This document shows positions 24,891 through 34,129 of a stretch of 64,000 nucleotides of DNA, piece after piece (the stretch's first letter is position 1; each line of letters begins with the position of its first letter). The translations under genes were made by a program, and so were the position numbers. The stretch lies in contig JAGVSM010001704.1 in assembly GCA_022494885.1 (NCBI GenBank), positions 1-64,000 of the forward strand, in the 5' to 3' direction. The notes under the pieces were generated by a model. The model did not search any database. It was given only the letters and a program-made list of their open reading frames with translations, and had not been told where the DNA came from. Origin of the DNA: Micrasema longulum. Its lineage: Eukaryota > Arthropoda > Insecta > Trichoptera > Brachycentridae.

Positions 24891-26268
24891 AAAAAAAAAG
24901 CTTTGTCTATTAACATTTTTTTTTAAAAAAACCACTAAACATCCTCATTATAAATTTACTTATGATGTTTAAATTCGCAGTGCTTTAAAGAAAAGAGAAA
25001 CGACTAAACACAGGAAACTTCTAGCTAGTCGGGACCTGAAACAGTGACCTTTTTTACAATTCAAAAAAAGTGAAATAAAAAATAAATCAATGTTAATAGT
25101 TAGATTTTTAATCACTTGATATGATATTTGAGGAAAATAATTATATTTGGTGTTTTCCCCTCTATTAAACCCGATTCAGTGATTACGAAAATATTGATGT
25201 ACTTCCGTAATGAATAACTAATTGAATACTTTACCTTTGATATAATAACTCTTATCTAATGAGGTCCTTATATCACCGGAAAACCCCATAATTAAGAATA
25301 TAAACAAATAAGTAAAGAGCCATAAAACATACAAATAATTCACCATGGAACCTAATGATTGTCAATTAGGACGTTTGAATATTAAAAAATCATTTGTTAA
25401 TTTATTATAATGGGTACCCACAGTAATGGGAAATCAAAATGTTTAAGCTGTTCATTACCTAATGATTATTAATCTACTAACAAAACGTAATTATTACCAT
25501 ACAAACTCTATTTTACAAACTATTCTACAAACAAAACGTAAATGAGGTATATCAGCTCGATATTGATCCAAAAATACTTCAGAAAAAGCTTCTTCGATTT
25601 CGTGCTCTTCGTAAGAGTCATATTATAAATTATTATCACTATCACTCAAAAAAATATCGTTATTGTCTTATTCACTTTCGGAATAGGTTGAGCTGCTAAG
25701 CCTCCGAGTTTCTCGGCGAGGTACTATTATTTCTTTATCACTTTTACTATCCGTTATCATTTTGAATGATATATTTTGTAAATTTATTCATAATAAAAAG
25801 GACGCTTTGCAGAGTTAAATTGTCAGAGTAACAAAGTAAGATTAAAAATATATATAAATGTAAAAAATATGTAATTTACCTCAGCTGTTTTTAATTTCAG
25901 TAACTGTTGTCTATCTCGCTCAATCCATTATGCGTGAACCAGCTATTAGTGAAACGGAATATTTTTCTTAAAAGAGATATCAATTTGTGAGACAGTTGTA
26001 CAAAAAATTTTTTTTTTTAAATTAAAATTATATTATAACAACTACCAAGAAATAATATCACTTCTTTGTACATTTACCGGTTACCTTTAAGTTTCAATCT
26101 AAATAACTCCCTACAAACATTTGGACATACTCAAAATATTGTTTATAAAAATAACTTGCATAAAAAATTAAAAGTAATTTTAGGCATTACCTAGGAGGTG
26201 AAATAATTTATCCAGATGAAACTCACCGACATCAATAAAGGTTTCAGCTCTTTTAGTTTGCAAAAGTC

Positions 26269-26460
26269 ATTAGATGGAAGAGTTGAGGTAATGTAAAAAT
26301 AATCAAGAATGTGGATGTGCAAACATACCCAGAATAGTGAATATTTCGCACTGTGTAAAGTGGTCATTTAAACCAGCCAATTACAGATCATAAGTCCTGT
26401 AAATGCCTAGACTTCCATATTCCCTTGGCAAAAATGTTTTCCCTCTCTGTTGCAACAAAT
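26269..26460 (+). repeat. Copy of the eyg-intron MITE family
   Basis: AGATGGAAGAGTTGAGG, AATGTGGATGTGCAAACATA, GTGTAAAGTGGTCATTTAAACC, then TAAATGCCTAGACTTCCATA and TTCCCTCTCTGTTGCAAC follow the family order. The left inverted repeat is degraded. Confidence 0.75.
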
Positions 26461-26519
26461 TTCAAGATATATTTTACTCAATTTTTCTTTAGATGTATTG
26501 ATGGAATTGGTAGGTTTGA

Positions 26520-26790
26520 TAATATATAACAGAGCACTTTGCCCCGCAATCAACAAAAAAACTATAATAATTATTTCGTTTCAATAATAACCATGCGCCT
26601 TGAGATTGCAGTACGAGATCAGTTTGTTTGTTTTTATTTTCAATTAAGAAAGGGTTTACAACCGCTGTACGAAAATTGTCTATTTGCGGCACGAATTGTC
26701 TATCTTGCTCACTCCATTGGGCTTGAATTAGATATTTATGAAACGGAAGATTTTTCTTGGAATTGCTATTAATTGACTAAACAGTAGTGT
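26520..26790 (+). other. Segment partly duplicated at 25900-25990
   Basis: TTGTCTATCTTGCTCACTCCATT followed by a GAAACGGAA.ATTTTTCTT stretch occurs here (26695-26765) and again near 25908-25975 as an imperfect direct repeat. The short frames on both strands here show no recognisable domain. It may be internal sequence of the surrounding transposon, duplicated around a nested insertion. Confidence 0.35.
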
Positions 26791-26890
26791 GTTTGGAAAA
26801 CAACGTATTCGATAAAATATTTTTTAAATGTATAAATAAGAGGATTTCTGATTAGATTCTTGAAAAACTGCGTAGCAGCGTAAGGGTTAA

Positions 26891-28080
26891 GATACTCGGG
26901 AGGATACACGCCCTTGTGCTCGTATTATAAAAATACGAAAAACCAAATCATTATAAGTCTGTTCGTCAAGCATAAATGCGAAAATTTAATTTTAAATTAG
27001 GTATTTGGTATTCATGTTAAAAAAATAATCGTTTTGGCATTGAATAATTTAAAAAATATTTTTTTTTTAAAAAAAGGTGTCAATTTGAGTAAGGGCTGTT
27101 AGCGCGTTTCGCTTCGCCGACGGCCAAATAATTATAATTATATTCTTATGTCTGATAAACTAAGTCGTATCAATTTATAGAGTTATTTTAATAATATTTT
27201 TATACATAACTATTTATGTATCGCGAAAATTTAAAATCTCCACAATCAATTGAAATCTATGGCATTTTGAGTTTTGCTAAAAATATTTTAACGCCTCATC
27301 ATTTTTATATGCACCTTTGACTACATAGGATACTGAATTGAAACACCAATTAAATGGTATCTTGTATTTTATTATTCTGGGAAAGATGATCGTACTGTGT
27401 TATGTGTAAATTATATTGCCGGGTAACATGTTTTATTTGGCAGTGAAAATGAAATTCAGTAGTAGCGTTGTTCTGAACCAATCAGGAAAAATACCGAAAT
27501 CCAATATATTTTACACCAACTTCCTATTTACTAAGCTACGAGAAAATTAACTTAAGATGATACAAATTGATGTTGTTTATAAATATATTTCATGAAGTAT
27601 CCCTTTAAAAGTATGAATTTATTAAACAGTGTCCTAGGAATGGTATTGAAAAATAATAATTGAATTAGTATTTTTATCAAAACTGTTATTTTTACTTACC
27701 TTGATTAATAATTGCCCTTGGCTGGAATGTGTAAAATGTTATCAGAGCCCTGACTAGTATTTTTGACTTGATGGTTACTCTTAGGTAAAAAAATTAAACA
27801 AGGAAATGCAGTTCTGATAAGTACGCCTCGCCTACTGATTCCTGGTGTGGTCGATATGAAATATTTATTCAAAAAGTAGAAACTGTTGTAGGTTCCATTG
27901 ATAGTTTCCATAAAAAAAAATCGTGTTTTTTTTCCACATTCGCTTATAAGTGGAGCATGTGGACATCACCAGTCGCCTCCGGGAGACCCTATCACCAGCA
28001 CTCTCGCCTCCTCCCGCGTTAACTTCGCGTCCCTTCTGTTCGATTCGGTTCGGTTCGGTTCTGCCTAATACAGCCGAAAG
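26891..28080. other. Non-coding stretch with a weak SINE relic
   Basis: AT-rich. A possible family A fragment lies near 27815-27870 (GGTCGATATGAAATATTTATTC). A short GC-richer patch with a (CGGTT)n-like run lies at about 28040-28062. No gene was seen. Confidence 0.4.
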
Positions 28081-28084
28081 ATTA

Positions 28085-28240
28085 TCATCAACGGCCTTCT
28101 AGGACGGCGGGAGGCCGCACGTGTAAAGAAGAGGCAACTTGGGTTCAGGTTCTTCCGAGGCATGCGCAGCACGTGTCCAAGCCGCATCCTCAAAACGCTC
28201 ATTATAAGAGGCTGCTATGTCGGATTTCAATGTTAGTTAT
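28085..28240 (-). pseudogene. Non-LTR retrotransposon RT C-terminal fragment
   Basis: The minus strand encodes VLRMRLGHVLRMPRKNL and then FFTRAASRRPRRP. This is the 'W.GHVLRM....GRRRRGRP' signature of LINE ORF C-termini, with Arg replacing Trp at the usual position. It is short, with no flanking coding sequence. Confidence 0.65.
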
Positions 28241-29763
28241 AAAAATTGAACCATCTTATGTTTAATATTCTTCTCAAGTACTTACTCTTGAAACTCAGAA
28301 GACTGGTGTTTTAAGATTTGGTAAGGTAAACGCACCCATTTAAGATGGCTGTTTACTTACCCAAAATACTTTCTTGCGTTATATCAAATCATTTAAATTT
28401 TTTGTGTATTTTTCGACCCTCGCTATCATCCGTGGCTCTGTTATAGGTCCTGTCCTAATAAACAGATCTGGTGGCTTCCGAAAATAATGTCAAGGCTTTT
28501 AAAAAGTGTTGTAATCATTTCGGCGAATTGATCATGTCCAATTAGTTTGATCCCAGTCAGTGAAGAACTCACTTCCATCTTTTCTCATTCCAATGAAGTG
28601 CATATTATGTACTTCTGGATTACCCTCCTTCAGCGCAAAGTTGCTAAGGCTACCAGATTACAGAGAACTCCTTCGGGGAGCTTTTTTCGTTTGGCAACGA
28701 GCAAATTTTCCGTGTATGTGGGCCCCGCCAAGAAGACCTTTGCCCTCAAATGCGGTATGCGGTAAGAGGTGGGCAAGCTTTATTATTCGACCATAGATGG
28801 CAATTATTAAAGTGTATCAAAATAACATCACATTTACTGTCTTAATACAGTTTTGTACTTACTAAAAGAAAACAAAGCACGTTTTTATATATTTTATTTT
28901 CATTCTATCATTAGTTATTTGGAATACATGAGTTATGTTACACAGTGCTTTTTAGCAAATAAATTACATTCAACAATCTTAATCTTCACATTCTGCTCAT
29001 TCAAATTTTTACAATTTATTTTACTAAACATAAACATAACATACTCATTTTTACTGTTATATTTACACAATTAATAACAGTAATGTTATTATTTTATTAC
29101 GTATACCAAATGTTTTAAATACGTCCATGAAATAAATCTACATATTACGCTATTTTGCTTTGTAAAACTTTTTGTGAAAATTAAATTTTGTAAATTATGT
29201 GATTTTTACAAATTTCAAGACACGTTTAATATCATTGTTTACATTTTTATTTACAAAATTGAGTTGAGATTGAAAAAAAAATACGAAATTCTTTGAATGT
29301 GTAATGAAATCGATGATTTAAATTTTCCCAAATTTATTTCACAGTTTAACCAGATTTTGTCAAAATATATGCAATGAAGTGAAAATATAAATGCGAAATT
29401 TGGAATTCAAATAATACATTAAAATAATAAAAGTCTATGCGTGAATACAATATTGCAGTAGATACGAGTAAAATAGTTTACATTAAATTAATTTTAATAC
29501 AGAATTATCAATCAAATTAAATTTACAAATATTTGGTTGCAATGAAAACATTATTCACTAATTTACACACGCATTTTAAATTGAATAAATGTCAGAGATC
29601 TTACCTAAGTATATCACACTCAAAAGGTATCGTCTCTTTTGAACTAAAATTATTACTAACACTCGTTATACACAGGACAACGTTAAACTTTTTAGGTTTC
29701 GGACGCGCAAGTCGAACGAAAATATAAGTTTATTTATTATTTGTCGCACTAAGGGAATGTCTT
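28241..29763. other. Downstream flank and possible 3' UTR of the eyg-type gene
   Basis: Reading on the minus strand, AATAAA occurs at 29733-29738 only about 25 nt after the stop codon, and again at several places down to about 28886. The true cleavage site cannot be fixed by eye. A GC-richer patch at 28540-28800 has overlapping frames on the plus strand that I could not assign. The rest is AT-rich. Confidence 0.4.
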
Positions 29764-30171
29764 TCATCGATCGTGTTTAGTAAGTTGTAAAGGTTGACAA
29801 TGATCTCCCGACGGAACGATCAAAGCATTAGTTCTTTCTCTCTCTTCTATAGGACTAGGCGTCCTAGAAGGATATCTCTCTCTTCCAGCTCTCTCCAGAA
29901 GCATCCTTTCTTCCTCCATCTCGCAGTCCGACTCGTCGTTGACGTTGATTTCTTCGTCCGAGGAGTGGAGGTCTCGGAGTTCCCGGAGGTGGGCGGGGAT
30001 CAGGGCCCTAAAGGCGCTGTTCTCGCCGCCCATGCGGGGCGGGGCGGGGGCGGCCGGGGGCGAGCCAGGGGCGGAAGGCCTTGGGGGCGGAGGCGGCGAG
30101 GACCCGCCCCTCTTCAACAGGCTCATCCGCTGGTGACGCCGCCACTTGGCTCGTCTGTTGGAAAACCAAAC
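29764..30171 (-). CDS. eyg: eyg/toe-type Pax homeobox gene, last coding exon
   Basis: This exon encodes homeodomain residues 47-60 and the whole C-terminus (135 codons plus stop TGA at 29764-29766). It begins after a clear acceptor (...GACAG, AG at 30173-30172) with VWFSNRRAKWRRHQR. That is recognition helix 3, with W48, F49, Ser50 (the Pax-class residue), N51 and R53, followed by basic residues. Next come LLKRGG, a Ser/Pro run (SSPPPPPRP), an Ala/Pro-rich segment, an acidic block (HSSDEEINVNDESDCEMEEE), the segment RTPSPIEERERT, and the end QPLQLTKHDR. Phase 0 matches the donor of the preceding exon. The product is a nuclear DNA-binding transcription factor. In Drosophila, eyegone acts in eye and imaginal-disc growth as a repressor (family knowledge). 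Whether this is eyg or its paralogue toe cannot be decided here. A plus-strand frame over it (29794-30312) is a shadow caused by high GC. Confidence 0.92.
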   Translation of the reverse strand, partial: VWFSNRRAKWRRHQRMSLLKRGGSSPPPPPRPSAPGSPPAAPAPPRMGGENSAFRALIPAHLRELRDLHSSDEEINVNDESDCEMEEERMLLERAGRERYPSRTPSPIEERERTNALIVPSGDHCQPLQLTKHDR

Positions 30172-30479
30172 CTGTCAGTCAATACGAGTATTAGTTTGGT
30201 TGTCATTTGGTACACAAAACTACATAGTTCAGGATATTTGGGACTTATTTTGGGATGTTTCATTCTACTAAATGCAAAGCAAAGATCGAGTCGACTTTTT
30301 GTAAAATATTAGCAATGGGAAATTCGTGTTAGTGGAGTATTAGTGGGTGGAGTTGTTATAAGCAATGAATGTAGAAAACAATTTATTTTCTTTCAATGAA
30401 CTGTATAATTTTAATTTTTAAATATATATTTTTTTTAAAGGAATTTGCGTTTTTATGAATATCCCAAATATTTAGATTA

Positions 30480-30575
30480 AAAGGTCATTTTCAAGGAGTT
30501 GTAAATAACACACAACTAGGAAACGAAGTTCTTGGACCTCTGATCCGTGACTCTGAAACACTAGCCACGGTCAAT
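30480..30575 (-). repeat. SINE family B relic in the homeodomain intron
   Basis: TTTTCAAGGAGTTGTAAATAACACA is followed by CTCTGATCCGTGACTCTGAA, ACACTAGCCACGG. The same order occurs at 63690-63815 (CAACGAGTTGGAAATAACTC..., GTGAGTCCGCAACACTAGCC). The copy is diverged. Confidence 0.55.
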
Positions 30576-30949
30576 TAAAATAAAAAAGTTGGCTAAATGT
30601 AAAAATACGAATTGAAAAAAATATTATGGTATTTTTTTATCACAGTAATTGTAAACATAGCTTTTATGCATATTTGTAATAAACATTTTTTTATCATGCC
30701 TTATGTATGTATTTCAAATAGTCAAAACTCCTTCAGTTGGTTTAATAGTAAAAATACAAAAATTATTTAATTTACAGAAAACAACAATTAAACATACTTG
30801 CGAATATTATCTAGTAATCTCTCCTCTAGAATGTTATATAATATATCTCAAAATGGTATTTTTTTTAATGTATTACGATAAATAATTAAAAGGATCTATA
30901 AATTAAAGGTTCTTGCAACAGATTTAGGTTTAAGATATTTATATATAGT

Positions 30950-31025
30950 TGGATAATTTATATAGCGCCATTTTTGTGAAAATCACCTCAAGGGCAAATA
31001 TTGTTGAGCATTGCAAAAGGCCCAA
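30950..31025 (-). repeat. L2-type LINE 3'-end relic
   Basis: GGATAATTTATATAGCGCCA, then TTTTTGTGAAAATCACCTCA and AGGGC is the reverse complement, with few changes, of 16030-16085 at the end of the L2-like element. It confirms that family as dispersed and shows insertion into the gene's intron. Confidence 0.75.
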
Positions 31026-31179
31026 TAATAAGAAAAACTTCATTTGATTCTAGCAATTTCTCCCAGAATCAAACTCTGATTTGAAAATTCGTGACGCGAA
31101 CTTGACATCACAAAGTTGTCACTATTTTTTGCTCGACTGATATACGAATGATATATTTTTAGTAGCAAAGTATAATCAC

Positions 31180-31424
31180 CTGAACTCTAGCTTCTGAAAG
31201 CGAAGTCTTAGACGCCAACCTCTCCCTGGTTGAGACGCACGGGTAGTGACTCTTTTCAAACTCCTTCTCTAACTCCTCGAGCTGGTCAGGGCTGAAGGTC
31301 GTCCTGTTTCTGCGGAACTTAGGCTGCTCCCCGTCCAAGGATCCCGTGTCGTCCCCGTCCACATCTGGAAGGAAGTGGTCCATCAATAGCCGCTCATTGT
31401 TATAGTAATGGTAGCTTGCAGGAG
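31180..31424 (-). CDS. eyg: eyg/toe-type Pax homeobox gene, exon with homeodomain residues 1-46
   Basis: The exon has two leading bases plus 81 codons. It starts after ...CAATAG (AG at 31426-31425). The leading CT joins the G that ends the upstream exon to give GCT (Ala), so phases agree. It reads [20 protein letters not shown], then an Asp/Gly-rich linker ([15 protein letters not shown]), then the homeodomain from FRRNRTTF through helix 1 ([15 protein letters not shown]), helix 2 and LSEARVQ, where it stops at the donor CAG|GTGATT. The helix 1 core L16/F20, the '[12 protein letters not shown]' segment between helices 1 and 2 and the 'SLSEAR' turn match eyegone-class homeodomains better than Pax6 (which has DVFARERLAAKIDLPEAR). 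An ATG lies inside the exon at 31381-31383, but the frame continues upstream through the acceptor, so it is not taken as the start. Confidence 0.93.
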
Positions 31425-33095
31425 CTATTGGAAGAGATCGGGGTTAGAATGATTTTGATGGCCAGGCAATAAAATTTCTCATTAATCTAGAGCGTTTTAT
31501 GTAAAAATCATCAAACAATTACTACATATCTTTATATTAATTTCTCTGTTCTTCTATCATATCATTATTTATCAATCGCTTCATGTGGTCTTTATACAAA
31601 CTACGTAATTTCAATAAATTATTTGTATTTTTTAATTATGTTATATTCCGAAAGTAATAAGATGCTTTTATTACTGAACATTTTTTTTAAATACCTGCAG
31701 TAATAAATAAGCAGTTACAAATTTATTGCAATACGTGTATAATAAAAACATAAATTGTTATTATTTAGGTATATTGTCATGTGAAGTAAGATTCATCTTC
31801 GTTTCGTGTCAAGAATTTTAAAAAACTGTCATCAATTCAATTTGCATGATCGATTCCCAATTTTTGATGATAAGCATACGACAGAGATGGAAAACATTTT
31901 AGAGAAGAAAATCAGCAGATGGAAGAATTGCAGTAGGTAATGTGGATGTTTAAACACAAAAAAAAATGGTCAATGTTACACAATACGTAAAGTGGCCACT
32001 TAAACCAATCTCAGTCAATTACAGGTTATAAGCCCAATGAAAAAGCCTAGATTCCATATTTGCTTTTCTGAAATGTCCTCCGTCTATATTGTACCTTTTT
32101 TTTAGTTTTTTTTTTACAATATACATATAAGAGGCAAAACAGAATATTCAAAATATAAAGAATAATTACATATCAATAAAATACATATTAACATTAAAAA
32201 TAGTAAATAAAATCCCACAAAGGCATGGCCTGTTCGTAAGTATACAAGATGTGTTTATGATTTTTTTTTGCTCCTATAATAAATAGACAGGTGTAATATT
32301 TTTGTGTAATATAAGAAAAAGAAAAAAATCTGTAAAAGATTTAAAGGTACTTTTTTAATTTATGGTAATTAAAAAAGGATATAAAAAAAATATATATATA
32401 TTCCTTATTATTAAAGGGCAACAAAATATATCGTTGGAAAAAAGACTTAATATCTTTATTTTGAATCCAGGATAGAGCGTGTTTTTTAAAAGAAGGAAAA
32501 ATTTAAATGTTTGGGATCAATGACCTTTATATAAGCTATAAAATAAAATGCTTTTGTCTAATGGTATCCAACTTTGATCCGTGGCGGTACAAATTTGTCT
32601 AAGTGTCTCATAAATCTCTTATATTAGGATAATGCATTCGTTTTAACTAATCACTTTCGGGACATATCCGATTATATTTGGGCATTTTTGAGTAGTTTCG
32701 TCTATTTCGAAGTAATAAGTTCCAAAAAATTACTCCTGGGGAACAATTTTGCGTAGAGCTGTCGTCCGTTTGGTTGTGTAAAATAACTACTTATTCCTTT
32801 ACCAACCTCAATGTATAATTGAAATAAAAAATTCCATTTCTTTTCAAATAATTTTGTGGTTTGATTTTATTTTTTATTTAATTGTATAAATAAACAGTAT
32901 TAGAAACGTAACAACTTTTTACACAGCAATTCTCTTAATGTACAAATTTGTACCAATAATATATATTTGTTTTTATTGTCAAAAGTTTAAAAAAAGTCGT
33001 TATCATGCTATAAAAAACATAATTCAAAAACAGTATGTTAAAACACTACTAAAACTGAACAAACAAATGCAAATAAAATAAATTGAATTATTTAC
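31425..33095 (-). other. eyg intron between RED-domain exon and homeodomain exon (1,671 bp)
   Basis: Phase 1 intron. The donor follows ATTG|GTAAAT at 33095 and the acceptor is at 31426-31425. It is AT-rich and holds a MITE copy at 31880-32096 with both inverted ends. No alternative exon was recognised. Confidence 0.85.
31880..32096 (+). mobile_element. MITE copy in eyg intron, inverted ends visible
   Basis: The left end ACGACAGAGATGGAAAACAT followed by TTTAGAGAAG is mirrored on the right by CTTTTCTGAAATGTCCTCCG then TCTATATTGT. The core has GTGGATGTTTAAACACA, GTAAAGTGGCCACTTAAACC and TTACAGGTTATAAGCC. It is non-coding and about 215 bp. Confidence 0.75.
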
Positions 33096-33368
33096 CAATA
33101 AGTCCACGCGCCGCTTCAGCCCTCAGGGCGGCTGCCATATCGGGGGAGCCGGGGCGGGCTCCCGGGGGGCGTAGGCCCGCGGGCCACGGGCCGCCCAGGC
33201 CGGGCGCCGGGCCGCCCCACCCGAAGGGCGCGTAGGGCGGGGGCGGGGGCGCGTACAGGGCGTAGCCCGCAGCCCTGGCGAACTCCGCGGCGGCCCGTTC
33301 GGCCGCCCGGTTGCGGAGGATGCGGTTTATGGAGGAGACACTCGGGGCTGTGGCGTTAGTGCAAACTC
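33096..33368 (-). CDS. eyg: eyg/toe-type Pax gene, exon with end of RED subdomain and Pro/Ala/Gly linker
   Basis: The exon starts after ...CCTTCCAG (AG at 33370-33369) with two bases that complete a Gly codon. It then encodes VCTNATAPSVSSINRILRNR, the final helix of the RED half of a paired domain. This is nearly the Pax6 sequence there (VCTN....PSVSSINR.LRN). It continues AAERAAAEFARAAGYALYAP and a run rich in Pro, Gly and Ala (PPPPPYAPFGWGGPAPGLGG onward) to AAALRAEAARGLI, ending in phase 1 at ATTG|GTAAAT. The GC content is far above the surroundings (roughly three quarters G+C by eye), which creates long open frames on other strands (33311-33505 plus is a shadow). Eyegone proteins have a shortened paired domain using mainly the RED half for DNA contact (family knowledge). 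The rest of the RED domain must come from an exon not seen here. Confidence 0.9.
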
Positions 33369-33477
33369 CTGGAAGGAAAAGGAAGTCATTAGATACAATA
33401 TGGTCCAACAGAATTATAGGAAAATTTCGTGGACAAAGACAGGATTTCACCCCCAAGGCAGTTATCAAGATCAACAT

Positions 33478-33785
33478 ATTACAACAGAGATGGAGAAAAG
33501 TTTAGAGAAGTAGAATAAGTTTTTTGAAATTGGTAATTTATTTACAGCAGATTCATGTAAAAAATTAAATTTCCTATTAGTGAGTTATTTATGGAAATGG
33601 TCACATAAATTTATATATTTGGGTAGGTTATAAGAAAAATGTGTTGAGTATGTCCAAATGTCTGTAAACAGTCATTGGCTGGTTTAAATGGCCACTTTAC
33701 AAATGACAGATGATAAACCCTGTAAATGCTTTGATTTCCATATTCCCTTCTCAAAAATGGTTTCCATCTCTGTTGCAACAAATTT
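33478..33785 (+). mobile_element. MITE copy upstream of the RED-domain exon
   Basis: The left end is ATTACAACAGAGATGGAGAA and the right end is CAAAAATGGTTTCCATCTCT then GTTGCAACAAAT. The core retains GTCATTGGCTGGTTTAAATG and GCCACTTTAC. It lies about 110 bp upstream of the exon acceptor. Confidence 0.7.
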
Positions 33786-33926
33786 ATATTTAAATGACTC
33801 CCAAGAGAGGAAATGCAGCCATCTACAAACATTTAGACATATTTGAAAAATAGTTTATTAAACTAACTGGAATTAGAAGTATACTGGATTATTTTATTTT
33901 AGGCGTTGCCTAGTATATGAAATGGT

Positions 33927-34115
33927 TCAGCCGGACAAAAGTCAACAGATGGAAGAGTTGAGAAAAAGTGGATGTTTAAACATAAGCAGAATGGTTAATG
34001 TTACACAATGTGTAAAGTGGCTACTTAAACCAGAGAATGACAGGTCATAAGCTTTTTAAATGCCTAGACTTCCATATTCCTTTCTCAAAAATGATTTCCC
34101 ACTCTGTTGCAATAA
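33927..34115 (+). repeat. Second adjacent copy of the same MITE family
   Basis: CAACAGATGGAAGAGTTGAG, GTGGATGTTTAAACATAAGC, then ACAATGTGTAAAGTGGCTAC and TTTCCCACTCTGTTGCAAT. It starts in the same truncated way as the copy at 26269-26460. Confidence 0.75.
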
Positions 34116-34129
34116 ATAATAATGTTTAT

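Larger units (their letters stand above)
24352..26886 (-). mobile_element. Probable decayed piggyBac-like transposon
   Basis: Both ends carry TTAA, the piggyBac target site (24348-24351 and 26887-26890). Just inside them are 13-bp inverted ends, CCCTTATACTGCT on the left and CCCTTACGCTGCT read inward on the right, agreeing at 11 of 13 positions. The left end also has a sub-terminal palindrome CAACGATATATCGTTG. Inside, on the minus strand, an ATG at 25758-25760 opens a Ser/Asp/Glu-rich frame (MITDSKSDKEII, then RRLSSSTYSESE and FLSDSDNN) broken by two stops. This resembles the acidic N-terminus of piggyBac-like transposases. No DDD catalytic core was seen. A second repeat (26269-26460) is nested within. 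Confidence 0.5.
30172..31179 (-). other. eyg intron within the homeodomain (1,008 bp)
   Basis: The donor CAG|GTGATT at 31180/31179 and the acceptor at 30173-30172 split the homeodomain between residues 46 and 47, a long-conserved intron position in paired-class homeobox genes. The intron is AT-rich and carries a SINE family B relic (about 30480-30575) and an L2 3'-end relic (30950-31025). Confidence 0.85.

Noticed and set aside
28547..28796. Overlapping plus-strand frames of 72 and 78 codons
   Set aside because: Somewhat protein-like but two frames overlap, no family is recognised and there is no splice or promoter support. Kept as unassigned.
29794..30312. 172-codon plus-strand frame
   Set aside because: It is antisense to the last eyg exon. 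High GC removes stop codons, and the minus strand has the recognisable homeodomain and splice sites.
33311..33505. 64-codon plus-strand frame
   Set aside because: Antisense to the RED-domain exon and running into intron, with no domain.
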